From assembly GCA_002501695.1 (NCBI GenBank), contig DANZ01000003.1:1-8789 (forward strand): a stretch of DNA of 8,789 nt. The letters run 5' to 3'. The stretch comes from Methanolobus sp. UBA474 (GTDB lineage: Archaea > Halobacteriota > Methanosarcinia > Methanosarcinales > Methanosarcinaceae). The notes beneath the pieces were generated by a model. It was given only the letters and a program-made list of their open reading frames with translations. It ran no database searches and was not told the DNA's origin. Each line of letters begins with the position of its first letter. Within the stretch, counting starts at the first letter, position 1. Shown here piece after piece: positions 1 through 6,754 of this stretch. The position numbers were made by a program, and so were the translations under genes.

Positions 1-613
1 TCTGGGAAGGAGTCCTCTGGCTTGCCTTTTCAAGAGCCGTCAGCAGATCACTGCCATAACAGTCCATGTCCTTGACGATATAACCGATCTCTTCCGCAGA
101 AGCTCCGTAAATATGGTAGTTATCGGTAATGGATCTCATTATATCCAGAAGGTTCAGGCCTCCTCCCCTGCTCATGGCGTACAGGTAAGCGGTCGTGTGA
201 GGGAGGGACTGATTGATGAGCGAGTTTCTTACATTTGCCTGTACGCTGGGAAGGGATATGAAAACATAATATGTCAGGGAAAAAGCAACAACAAAGAATG
301 TGACACACAGTAACAGGGAGAAGATCATGGGGAAGTTTGAGCTGATGGCATCAGGCATGACCCACGGGCCGATATGGTAGAGGACCATATCGCTGGAAAA
401 ATGCAGTCCTATTGCCATCCCGATAATTGCTGCGAACAGTCCTGCCAGCAGGGACACAAGGCATGCCTGTGAGACATACTGCTCGACCAGCATACCCATA
501 CCGGCTTTGCGCAGCATGTCTCTTGTATCCTGGAACTGGTCTATGTTCATGCGGATGTACTTCCCAAAAATAAGATGTGCAGTAAAGTCTATTGCACTGG
601 TTATAATGTTCAC
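1..613 (-). CDS. FlaJ/TadC-like type II/IV secretion membrane protein, N-terminal part
   Basis: This is the inner-membrane platform protein expected to partner the secretion ATPase encoded just upstream. It runs off the left edge of the window, so only about 204 N-terminal residues are present. The frame is open throughout, with no frameshift. After a short amphipathic N-terminus come two hydrophobic segments at about residues 48-72 and 95-120. A cytoplasmic region from about residue 138 follows, with the pattern LPHTTAYLYAMSRGG and then MDCYGSDLLTALEKAS followed by RTPS; this is how the T2SSF (GspF/FlaJ) domain begins in archaeal FlaJ proteins. The GTG at 613 is chosen because a GAGGGTG ribosome binding site (626-620) lies 6 bases upstream; the site overlaps the ATPase stop codon, so translation is probably coupled. 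An in-frame GTG at 622 and an ATG at 550 are alternatives. Membrane topology is inferred by eye from hydrophobicity. The family call is fairly secure. The substrate (pilin, archaellin or other) is unknown. Confidence 0.82.
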   Translation of the reverse strand, partial: MNIITSAIDFTAHLIFGKYIRMNIDQFQDTRDMLRKAGMGMLVEQYVSQACLVSLLAGLFAAIIGMAIGLHFSSDMVLYHIGPWVMPDAISSNFPMIFSLLLCVTFFVVAFSLTYYVFISLPSVQANVRNSLINQSLPHTTAYLYAMSRGGGLNLLDIMRSITDNYHIYGASAEEIGYIVKDMDCYGSDLLTALEKASQRTPSQ

Positions 614-624
614 AGGTACCACCC

Positions 625-2319
625 TCAGGAACTGTCTGCGAGTACTTCTTCAAGGGTGTCATTCGCAATAGAGCGAAGCACCAGTTCAGGATCTGCCGAG
701 TAAGCCTGTACAACAAGAGTAATGCTGACGTAATCACGCATGCCCTTATCATGCATATATTCGAGGATGCGTTGTCTCACTTTTATCTCTGAGGTAAGCT
801 TCTCTTTGTCCCAGCCACGGGCCTGCATTATCTTTCCAAATACATACGAGTCCCCGTTGCACTTAAAAGCATCAGTCAGGGGATCCCAGCGGTACAGTTC
901 ATTAATACGTATATAGCCTGTCTTGGTGTCGATACCTGTCAGCTCCACAATACTCTGGGTCCTGCGTACACGCTTGTCCCTGACGAAGGTCTGGATCTGT
1001 ATGCTCAGTATGTCAAGCGACTGCAGCATCATGTGGGGCACGTTAAGCGGAGGACTGTCCAGCCTGTTGACCACTGTCTGCACATCTCCGGCGTGCATGG
1101 TCGAATATGTTGCGTGGCCTGTGGATATTGCCTGGAATAGTGTAAGGGCTTCCTCTCCTCGTATTTCTCCCACAAGAATGTATTCCGGCCTCTGGCGCAG
1201 TGCGGAACGCAGCAGGTCGTACATTGTGACCTCCCCTGTGTTGCCGGAGCTGAGTGACTTCCTGGTAACGCCCGCTATCCAGTTATCACGGTGCAGGGTC
1301 AGTTCGCGTGTATCCTCAATGGATACTACCTTTGAAAGGGGTGGAATTAAAAGGGACACTGCATTGAGCATGGAGGTCTTTCCCGAGGCAGTGCCTCCTG
1401 CAAAGATCGCGCAGTTGCCATTCTCGATGGCCAGCCAGAAGTATGCCATCATTTCAATGCTGCATGTATTATAATCTATCAGGTCTATGGCTGTGATAGG
1501 ATCTCCCCTGAACTTCCTTATGGTAAAGGAGCTTCCTCTTGTGGTTATCTCTTTCCCGAGGGTCGCCTGCAGCCTGGAACCGTCAGGAAGTGTCGCATCC
1601 ACCATAGGTTCGCTTACGGAGATATGTTTCCCGCTCTTCTGGCACATTTTTATGACATGGGAATTGAGCTCCTCTTCAGCAAAAGAGATATTCGTCTTAA
1701 TGTTGCGATATTTGTTATGATACATAAAGATCGGGATATCCACGCCATCGCAGGATATGTCCTCGATATATGGGTCAAGCATCAGTGTATTTATCCTGCC
1801 ATTGCCAATGAAATTGCGTTTGAGGAAATAGAGTATCCTGTAAATGGAAGCAGTTTCAAGGTCTGCATGGTACCTGCTGAACAGTGAAAGAGCCTGCTCT
1901 GTGAGGATCATTTCTTTTTCTTTACGGGGGCCGATGCCTCCAAGGCTCAGTATGTCCCGAAGGTCGTCATACACCCTCTCAAGTATGTCCCTTTCGTACA
2001 GGGTAAGGGCCGGTTCAGCAACATGATAATAGAAAATGTTGCCCTTTTCGAGGATGCATACAAAAGAGTAAGGTTCATTTACCCAGTATCTTTCTATCTC
2101 TCTGTATCCTTCCGGTATTTCCATTTCCACAAGAGCGCCGTGGAGCTGTTGATCATATGCAGGAAGCCCTCTTTGTGACTTTATCGCCAACGAAAGTCTT
2201 TTTTTGAGATCGAGGTAAAAAGATGTGCTCTTTGCTGTAGCTGATGCTTCCGAAGTTTTCCTGTCCTGCACACGCGGGATTATTGCGTTAGATTCAGTGT
2301 GCTCTAAATCCTGGCTCAT
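625..2319 (-). CDS. FlaI/GspE-like type II/IV secretion ATPase
   Basis: A cytoplasmic hexameric ATPase of the VirB11/GspE/FlaI class, expected to power assembly of a type IV pilus-like or archaellum-like filament through the FlaJ-like protein encoded next. It has 564 residues. Visible motifs in order: Walker A GGTASGKTS (308-316), Asp box IEDTREL (334-340), Walker B ILVGEIRGEE (381-390) and His box HATYSTMHA (402-410). Upstream is the usual N-terminal domain, including DGVDIPIFMYH (191-201) and the SFTIRKF stretch (264-270) that precedes the ATPase core. The first 35 residues are hydrophilic and Ser/Thr-rich, probably disordered. The ATG at 2319 lacks a ribosome binding site, but a TATA box centred about 26 bases upstream implies a leaderless mRNA starting at this codon. 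All catalytic motifs look intact. The family is certain. Whether it serves pili, archaella or another export machine cannot be told here; the gene order ATPase then FlaJ-like matches archaeal type IV filament systems. Confidence 0.93.
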   Translation of the reverse strand: MSQDLEHTESNAIIPRVQDRKTSEASATAKSTSFYLDLKKRLSLAIKSQRGLPAYDQQLHGALVEMEIPEGYREIERYWVNEPYSFVCILEKGNIFYYHVAEPALTLYERDILERVYDDLRDILSLGGIGPRKEKEMILTEQALSLFSRYHADLETASIYRILYFLKRNFIGNGRINTLMLDPYIEDISCDGVDIPIFMYHNKYRNIKTNISFAEEELNSHVIKMCQKSGKHISVSEPMVDATLPDGSRLQATLGKEITTRGSSFTIRKFRGDPITAIDLIDYNTCSIEMMAYFWLAIENGNCAIFAGGTASGKTSMLNAVSLLIPPLSKVVSIEDTRELTLHRDNWIAGVTRKSLSSGNTGEVTMYDLLRSALRQRPEYILVGEIRGEEALTLFQAISTGHATYSTMHAGDVQTVVNRLDSPPLNVPHMMLQSLDILSIQIQTFVRDKRVRRTQSIVELTGIDTKTGYIRINELYRWDPLTDAFKCNGDSYVFGKIMQARGWDKEKLTSEIKVRQRILEYMHDKGMRDYVSITLVVQAYSADPELVLRSIANDTLEEVLADSS

Positions 2320-2340
2320 TACGGATTTATATAAACGCCT

Positions 2341-2350
2341 ATATATAAAA
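2341..2350 (-). promoter_or_regulatory. TATA box of the secretion ATPase gene (leaderless promoter)
   Basis: On the minus strand this reads TTTTATATAT, preceded by an A/G-rich stretch that could be the BRE. Its centre lies about 26 bases upstream of the ATG at 2319, the usual archaeal TATA-to-start distance, so transcription should begin at or next to the start codon. No Shine-Dalgarno-like sequence lies between the box and the ATG. A second TATA-like element (CTTATAAAGC, 2413-2404) further upstream could give a longer leader. Confidence 0.55.
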
Positions 2351-2445
2351 ACTCTCTGTTTTTAGTTAGATCATACTATTCGGTCCATACAAAATAAAAT
2401 GAGGCTTTATAAGCAGGCATATACACTCAGGCAAAGATGAATTTG

Positions 2446-2460
2446 GCAAAATGAAAAATT
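2446..2460 (-). terminator. T-rich putative terminator after the kinase gene
   Basis: On the minus strand, 9 bases past the kinase stop, come TTTTT and then TTTT separated by CA. Archaeal RNA polymerase often terminates at such U-tracts without a strong hairpin, and I see no clear stem here. It would separate the four-gene HerA unit from the secretion ATPase gene, which has its own promoter. The assignment rests only on base composition and position. Confidence 0.35.
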
Positions 2461-2468
2461 ACAGGATC

Positions 2469-3368
2469 TCAGGGTGAAGCATCCAGTTTCCCGAAATGTC
2501 TTTCATATCTGTCCTGCATCTCTTCCCAGGCAGGCAGGTCTGTCTGACAGCCAACGCTCTGCACTGCAAAGGAGGCAACAGTGGACCCTATCCTGCCGCA
2601 GGTCTCAAGAGGATAACTACGGACATATGCCAGTAAAAAGCCAGCCCTGTAGGCATCGCCGGCACCAGTGGGATCGACAGCCTTTACAGGGACTACAGGA
2701 ATGTTCATGATTTTCCCTGCTTGATGTATGACACTTCCCCGGGCATCGTATGTCACGACAACAGTATCTATCATTGCCAGGATGTCCTCAAAGGACCTTC
2801 CTGTCATCTCGCATACGCGCTGGATCTCGTGCCTGTTAGTGAAAAGGATATCAGTGTTCTCAAGTATGCTCTCAAGGTTCTCTTTTGAGTAGGTTATAAG
2901 GTCCTGCCCTGGGTCGAAAGAAACGAACCGGGCTTTTTTTGCAACTTTTGCATTGAATACTGAATCAGAGGTTGCAAGATGTACAAAATCAATCTCCGGA
3001 GGCTCCAGTTCTTTCAGGTGGACGGAGGCACCCCAATCGAAATAGGTGCTCTGGTGATGTTCCCTGTCAGTGAATACAAAGGCTCTTGTACTCTTTTCGT
3101 TTGGGTATCTGTACAGGAGCGACAGGTCAACTCCGTGAGCCTTCAGTTCAGCCTCATAGCCGCTGGGCTCAAAATCGCCTCCTACGGCCGAGATAAGCTG
3201 GCAGCTTCCGCCAAGCCTTGCAATCCCTATGGCAATGTTGGCGGCACCTCCGCCAAAATATTCGCGGTACCCTATAATAGGCTGAGATTCGTCATGTATC
3301 GCGATATTCTCCACATCGAAAAGAAGATCTATGGCTGCGTGGCCGACAATTGTGATGACCCTTTCCAT
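2469..3368 (-). CDS. PfkB-family nucleoside/sugar kinase (MJ0406-like)
   Basis: A ribokinase-superfamily phosphotransferase that transfers a phosphate from ATP to a nucleoside or sugar in the cytoplasm. With the ATG at 3368 it has 299 residues. The first PfkB signature lies at the N-terminal sugar-binding region, GGGAANIAIGIARLGG (39-54). The second signature DPTGAGDAYRAGF (232-244) contains the anion hole GAGD and the catalytic Asp238. SFDPGQDL (150-157) and the TNRHE stretch (177-181), with the overall pattern, closely resemble, as I remember it, the archaeal nucleoside kinase MJ0406. The substrate is therefore more likely a nucleoside than fructose 6-phosphate, but this is inference. Start choice: the ATG gives the family's usual N-terminus MERVITIVGHAAID. 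A GTG at 3389 overlapping the DUF555 stop (GTGA) would add seven residues. Neither start has a strong ribosome binding site, so coupling to the upstream gene is plausible. Last gene of the four-gene unit. Confidence 0.87.
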   Translation of the reverse strand: MERVITIVGHAAIDLLFDVENIAIHDESQPIIGYREYFGGGAANIAIGIARLGGSCQLISAVGGDFEPSGYEAELKAHGVDLSLLYRYPNEKSTRAFVFTDREHHQSTYFDWGASVHLKELEPPEIDFVHLATSDSVFNAKVAKKARFVSFDPGQDLITYSKENLESILENTDILFTNRHEIQRVCEMTGRSFEDILAMIDTVVVTYDARGSVIHQAGKIMNIPVVPVKAVDPTGAGDAYRAGFLLAYVRSYPLETCGRIGSTVASFAVQSVGCQTDLPAWEEMQDRYERHFGKLDASP

Positions 3369-3385
3369 GTTCCAGCCCGCACCGT

Positions 3386-3727
3386 TCACTCGAATTCTTC
3401 GACTTCCACGACGTCAAGCGGCACATCCCGAAGCGCTCTTCCAATAACGGACTTTGCGATCCTGGCAGCATGCTCGTCGCTTTCAGCATCGAACACCTTC
3501 ATATCAAGGACAAGTCCTACGATCGCCGTATTGGCTGCAACGAACACACTGCTGAAAGGCTCATTACAGGAAGGGCAGAAGGTGGACCCGACATCGACCT
3601 CTACATAGTCGAGTTTAGGGTTCAGGCGTTTTCCAGCTTCGGAAATCGCAACACCAATAGCATCGTCGCCGGACTTTACATCTCTTACCAACCAGGCAGC
3701 TTCAAGCGTAACATGATAATTCGTCAT
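3386..3727 (-). CDS. DUF555 / UPF0212 family protein
   Basis: A 113-residue protein that I recognise as the archaeal DUF555 (UPF0212) family; its function is not known. It opens with MTNYHVTLEAAWLVRDVKS and has the family's central CxxC, FCPSCNEPF, with Cys51 and Cys54. The tail is acidic and rich in Val and Glu. A single CxxC could be redox-active or bind a metal in a dimer; this is inference. No signal peptide or membrane segment is visible. The ATG at 3727 is chosen because GGAGAG (3738-3733) lies 5 bases upstream; a longer in-frame start at 3745 would place this site inside the coding region. It follows DUF357 after 47 bases and ends at the kinase, with a GTGA overlap if the kinase uses its upstream GTG. 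Confidence 0.85.
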   Translation of the reverse strand: MTNYHVTLEAAWLVRDVKSGDDAIGVAISEAGKRLNPKLDYVEVDVGSTFCPSCNEPFSSVFVAANTAIVGLVLDMKVFDAESDEHAARIAKSVIGRALRDVPLDVVEVEEFE

Positions 3728-3774
3728 ACTTTCTCTCCGATCCACATCTCTTTCTTCTTCACTCTTCTATTCAT

Positions 3775-4056
3775 TCAAATGGTAAACAGGACATCGTCAT
3801 CGACATCGAACAGGCCAAGCCTCGCACCGGCATCCAGCCAGGCATGCCCGTAGCTGAAACACACGAGTGCGTTCACCGGATCCTCATTATCCATAAAGTG
3901 CAGTCCGTCGTTGTAATACGAAGTGGCCATCGTACGATAGTCCTTGGCTACGGTATACATATGGGACCTGTCAATAGGGGCGATCCTGGCTTTTTCAAGT
4001 GCAGCCCTTAAGAGGGCCTCATATCTCTTAACCTTTTCATTCAGTTCCGCAGCCAT
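3775..4056 (-). CDS. DUF357 family small helical protein
   Basis: A 93-residue protein matching the archaeal DUF357 family, which has no assigned biochemical role. The first half is charged and helix-forming (LNEKVKRYEALLRAALEKAR), and the middle holds the characteristic MATSYYNDGLHFMDNEDPVNALVCFSYGHAWLDAG pattern (about residues 43-77, split across two predicted helices), reminiscent of a TPR-like helical hairpin. The C-terminus is acidic (FDVDDDVLF). There is no signal peptide or membrane segment. A GGGGGCGG purine-rich stretch about 7 bases upstream of the ATG may serve as ribosome binding site. The gene starts 26 bases after the HerA-like gene stops, which indicates cotranscription. The family call is by recognition of the overall pattern. 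Confidence 0.82.
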   Translation of the reverse strand: MAAELNEKVKRYEALLRAALEKARIAPIDRSHMYTVAKDYRTMATSYYNDGLHFMDNEDPVNALVCFSYGHAWLDAGARLGLFDVDDDVLFTI

Positions 4057-4082
4057 CCCATACCGCCCCCTTGTTTATAAGT

Positions 4083-5777
4083 TTATTTGCCGCCTCCGAA
4101 TATCCTTGTGAACAGCTTGCCTCCATCATTGCGAGCAGGGCGTGAAGGCTGTCTCTTCGGAGGTGGTGTGATGGACTGCATTTGCTCTTGTGCGACCGGG
4201 ATCTCCGCGTTCTGCGGCTTTGATACCGGCGTTAGCGGCACATGCGTCTGTTGTGCCTTGACAACAGGCACCCGGGTGGAAACTTCAGGCTCCGGGGCCG
4301 GGCCTTTTGTCTTTGCTGCCTTTAGCACATTGACAGATTCTCCTCCGTGCTTTGATTTCCTGATACGGATATCTACAAGTATGGGCCTTTCGATATCGTT
4401 GCTCACAAGCATCGCAACACCGGCAGGAAGCCTCATGAGTTCATCCTCCACGTAGGAGCTCACGCCCTCAAGGCCTTTACTGATGGCTTTCAGGTCATTG
4501 GGATTGGTGACCTTCATTATTATCTGGGTACCGCACTGGGAAAGGACGTTCTTGTCCACCCTTGCCGGACGCTGTGATATGACCATCATCCCAAGGCCAA
4601 ACTTCCTGCCTTCGGATGCAATGGTCCTGAGGATGTCAGTGCTGACGGTCTTGCTGAAGCCTTTTTCAGGCGCGTAGTTATGAGCTTCCTCTACAACAAG
4701 CATTCCCGGAGGTATGCGATCCATCTTTCTTGCCTCGAACATCGCTGAGCATATCTGTGAAACTATCATGCTCTGCATGTCAGGAGGCACGCCCTTGAAA
4801 TCAAGAATGGCAGCCCTGCCCTTGCGTACAAGCGCTTCTATGGGCGTAGGATTCGGGGAAAGGATGCCCGTCTCATTTACGCTCTCAAGCATACTGATGA
4901 CGTTCCATCTGGCTTTGCTCTTATCGTTGCTGACTGCAAAGATGATATCCTCTATAGTGTATGTTTCCATCTCTGCCCTGAGGGCCTGTATGGCCTCGTA
5001 GAGTATCCCGGTATGAGTGGTATTGAAGTTCTCCGGGAAAATGGATATCAGGTCCTTTACCGTAAGATTTATGCCGTTGAGCCTGAACAATTCGTCAGCT
5101 GCGGGATTTATTGCTTTGTTTGCCGGAGTGTACACCGTGACCCTGTCCGCATAGGACTTAGGTGAAATGTTATACTTTTTGAAGGCTTCCGGGTCTTCCG
5201 GGGCCTCAACCTTGAGTGATGCATATTCGCTGTGCGGATCGATTATAAGGAGGGGAATGTCGCGATCCAGCAACTCTTCCAGTAACACCGCGGCAGTATA
5301 GGACTTTCCACTTCCGGTCTTGGCAAGTATGCTGCAATGCTTCTGCACCAGACTGTTGACGCTTAGCTGAACCTTGATGCCGGTGCCTTCCAGCAGGCCG
5401 ATGTTCATATCCTCGCCGGAAAGGCCCAGCACGGAACGTATAAGGCCCTCATCAGCTACGTAGATAAGGTCCCCGGGGCTGAAAGGGATCACAGGAGACC
5501 GGAGCATCCCTTCAGTGTCGCGGGTGCCGACAACTGTGGCCTCGGCTATTATCCTGTCATCGCTCTTGTCCTTGCGCTGCCCGCTTTTTGCTTCCTCCAG
5601 TGTGAAAGAGTCGCTTGAGCGCGTAACAGATAATACCTGCGCTAGCACCCAGCCGTCGGTCTCGTGCCAGGCTTTTATATATGCGCCTCTGTGGACCGCT
5701 GTGCTGTCTGAGACAAGCAACTTGAAATCAAGAGTTCCTGTCTCTCCAAAGATAACGCCTACTGAACCTCGAACCAT
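4083..5777 (-). CDS. herA: HerA-like DNA translocase ATPase (HerA/FtsK superfamily, DUF87)
   Basis: A hexameric ATPase of the HerA-FtsK superfamily. In archaea HerA normally works with the nuclease NurA and with Mre11-Rad50 to resect DNA ends. The protein has 564 residues. Residues 1-120 form the N-terminal HAS-barrel-like region. Walker A is AKTGSGKSY (152-160), followed by IIDPHSEYASL (178-188). Walker B is MLVVEEAHNYAP (359-370), with the Glu pair 363-364, and is followed by ISQRPARVDKNVLSQCGTQI (400-419), the sensor and arginine-finger region typical of HerA. From about residue 485 the protein becomes a Pro/Ala/Gln-rich, probably disordered tail ending in the short conserved-looking peptide KLFTRIFGGGK. 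The ATG at 5777 follows a ribosome binding site GAGGGATGA. No nurA, mre11 or rad50 lies nearby; the gene instead heads a unit with DUF357, DUF555 and a PfkB kinase. It could be a HerA paralogue with a different partner. Confidence 0.88.
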   Translation of the reverse strand: MVRGSVGVIFGETGTLDFKLLVSDSTAVHRGAYIKAWHETDGWVLAQVLSVTRSSDSFTLEEAKSGQRKDKSDDRIIAEATVVGTRDTEGMLRSPVIPFSPGDLIYVADEGLIRSVLGLSGEDMNIGLLEGTGIKVQLSVNSLVQKHCSILAKTGSGKSYTAAVLLEELLDRDIPLLIIDPHSEYASLKVEAPEDPEAFKKYNISPKSYADRVTVYTPANKAINPAADELFRLNGINLTVKDLISIFPENFNTTHTGILYEAIQALRAEMETYTIEDIIFAVSNDKSKARWNVISMLESVNETGILSPNPTPIEALVRKGRAAILDFKGVPPDMQSMIVSQICSAMFEARKMDRIPPGMLVVEEAHNYAPEKGFSKTVSTDILRTIASEGRKFGLGMMVISQRPARVDKNVLSQCGTQIIMKVTNPNDLKAISKGLEGVSSYVEDELMRLPAGVAMLVSNDIERPILVDIRIRKSKHGGESVNVLKAAKTKGPAPEPEVSTRVPVVKAQQTHVPLTPVSKPQNAEIPVAQEQMQSITPPPKRQPSRPARNDGGKLFTRIFGGGK

Positions 5778-5803
5778 TTTTCATCCCTCTATTCTTGGTC
5801 TTT

Positions 5804-5825
5804 ATTATACGTTCCCACGTATAAT
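5804..5825 (-). promoter_or_regulatory. Perfect 9-base inverted repeat in the HerA promoter (candidate operator)
   Basis: Arms ATTATACGT (5804-5812) and ACGTATAAT (5817-5825) are exact reverse complements around a 4-base TCCC spacer. The dyad lies just downstream of, and touches, the TATA box of the herA-like gene, within the expected transcription start region and upstream of the ribosome binding site. A dimeric repressor bound here would block initiation. There is no T-tract, so it is less likely to be a terminator of dphB. The operator role is inferred from symmetry and position. Confidence 0.5.
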
Positions 5826-5832
5826 TATATTT
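5824..5832 (-). promoter_or_regulatory. TATA box of the herA-DUF357-DUF555-kinase unit
   Basis: Minus strand AAATATAAT, which would place transcription initiation near 5800 and give a leader of roughly 20-25 bases. The leader holds the GAGGGATGA ribosome binding site (5790-5782) just before the ATG at 5777. A second TATA-like element (TATAATAAAG) lies inside the inverted repeat but is too close to the ribosome binding site to be the main box. Confidence 0.45.
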
Positions 5833-5881
5833 CCCCGGCCACCATATTATTTTTCACTATGTTCTCTGTCGCCGGCCCTAT

Positions 5882-6685
5882 TTAATCTATGATGGCTTCC
5901 ATTATATGTGAAGGGGCTCCTGCAAGTTTTACAAGGGCTTCGGCTTCTACAAAGTGCAACGATGCCGGAATTACCAGGATATGCAGCGGACCGCCGAAAT
6001 CGCTATCCTTGAGCATATGCACGTAGCCTGCCTTTACGACGGGTTCAGGCGAGCCTGCTCTGGAGATGCCGATAGCAAGTGCTTTGTCTATCACGCTTTC
6101 TTTCCGTTTTGCCTCCACATGCAGTAAAAGCTCAAGCGCCTGATTAACTGTCATGTAACCTTTTTCCTTGTCGATGTCCAGGAACATCAGAGTATGCATA
6201 TTGTGTTCTTTGTTGAGCTTTATAGTATCATAGGGTGTTTCAGAGATAACAGTAATTCCCCTGCTGCTGGTATAGGGATGAGGTATGGTGGAAGCTTTCC
6301 CGAAGCGGTAGTTCTGCAGGCCTGAAAGTCCGCAAATCGCTGATGCTATGGACGCCCCATGGATGAGCCTGGTCCCGATGCCGGCGTCGTGTGCCCTCAG
6401 ACGCAGGTCTACATGTGTGGTGGAGACCATGGTATCCCCTCCGGTCAGAAAAACAACGTCCTTATGTATTGCCTGGTCCAGCCAGTACGGGTCCTGCTCC
6501 ACTTCTTCCCTTGAGAGGATGTGGACCTTCTTTCCGTACAACTTCTCAAGCGTTTCCACGGTCGTGCCCATTAACACCGAGGTGTAGAACTCTGCAAAGA
6601 TCAGGTCTGCCTGCCGTATGGCTTCAAGCCCTTTTAGAGAGATATCTTTTTCATCGAAAAGACCCAGTCCTATGAAAGTAAGCAT
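5882..6685 (-). CDS. dphB: Diphthine synthase (S-adenosylmethionine-dependent methyltransferase)
   Basis: This enzyme adds methyl groups from S-adenosylmethionine to the modified histidine of translation elongation factor 2, the second stage of diphthamide synthesis, in the cytoplasm. It has 267 residues, the normal archaeal length, and belongs to the tetrapyrrole-methylase-like (class III) methyltransferase fold. Family landmarks: N-terminal IGLGLFDEKDIS (5-16), ADLIFAEFYTS (26-36), cofactor-loop region LTGGDTMVSTTH (80-91) followed by VDLRLRAHDAG, FLDI (168-171), and SRAGSPEPVVKAGYV (208-222). The usual GDP in the loop is GDT here. The ATG at 6685 is preferred over an in-frame ATG at 6703 because the TATA box overlaps the upstream ATG and because the family begins with MLTFIGLG. 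No ribosome binding site precedes it, so the mRNA is probably leaderless. The gene is divergent from the thermosome gene. Confidence 0.95.
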   Translation of the reverse strand: MLTFIGLGLFDEKDISLKGLEAIRQADLIFAEFYTSVLMGTTVETLEKLYGKKVHILSREEVEQDPYWLDQAIHKDVVFLTGGDTMVSTTHVDLRLRAHDAGIGTRLIHGASIASAICGLSGLQNYRFGKASTIPHPYTSSRGITVISETPYDTIKLNKEHNMHTLMFLDIDKEKGYMTVNQALELLLHVEAKRKESVIDKALAIGISRAGSPEPVVKAGYVHMLKDSDFGGPLHILVIPASLHFVEAEALVKLAGAPSHIMEAIID

Positions 6686-6701
6686 GGTCTGGATAATGAG
6701 C

Positions 6702-6711
6702 ATTTATATGT
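6702..6711 (-). promoter_or_regulatory. TATA box of dphB
   Basis: Minus strand ACATATAAAT, centred about 21-23 bases upstream of the ATG at 6685, which implies transcription starting at or very near that codon. The box overlaps the upstream ATG at 6703, which argues against that codon as the true start. Confidence 0.5.
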
Positions 6712-6754
6712 TAAAGGTTTTGAATTCACTTTGAGCGTACCTGCAGTCGCAACA

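Noticed and set aside
351..752. A 133-codon minus-strand frame overlapping the ATPase end and the FlaJ-like gene
   Set aside because: Out of frame with both recognised genes. The FlaJ-like frame in the same stretch has clear membrane segments and family patterns.
923..1474. A 183-codon plus-strand frame inside the secretion ATPase gene
   Set aside because: It mirrors the conserved ATPase motifs on the other strand; Ser-rich shadow composition.
2936..2942. A T7 run inside the kinase gene
   Set aside because: On the coding strand it is an A-run encoding lysine codons; not a terminator or frameshift, since the protein reads through normally.
2979..3853. Overlapping plus-strand frames of 209 and 127 codons across the kinase and DUF555 genes
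   Set aside because: They cross the boundaries of recognised minus-strand genes, match no family, and their Ser/Thr-rich content is typical of shadows.
5804..5825. The herA-promoter dyad as a terminator for dphB
   Set aside because: The stem is followed by no T-tract on the dphB coding strand and lies about 57 bases past the stop; operator placement at the herA promoter explains it better.
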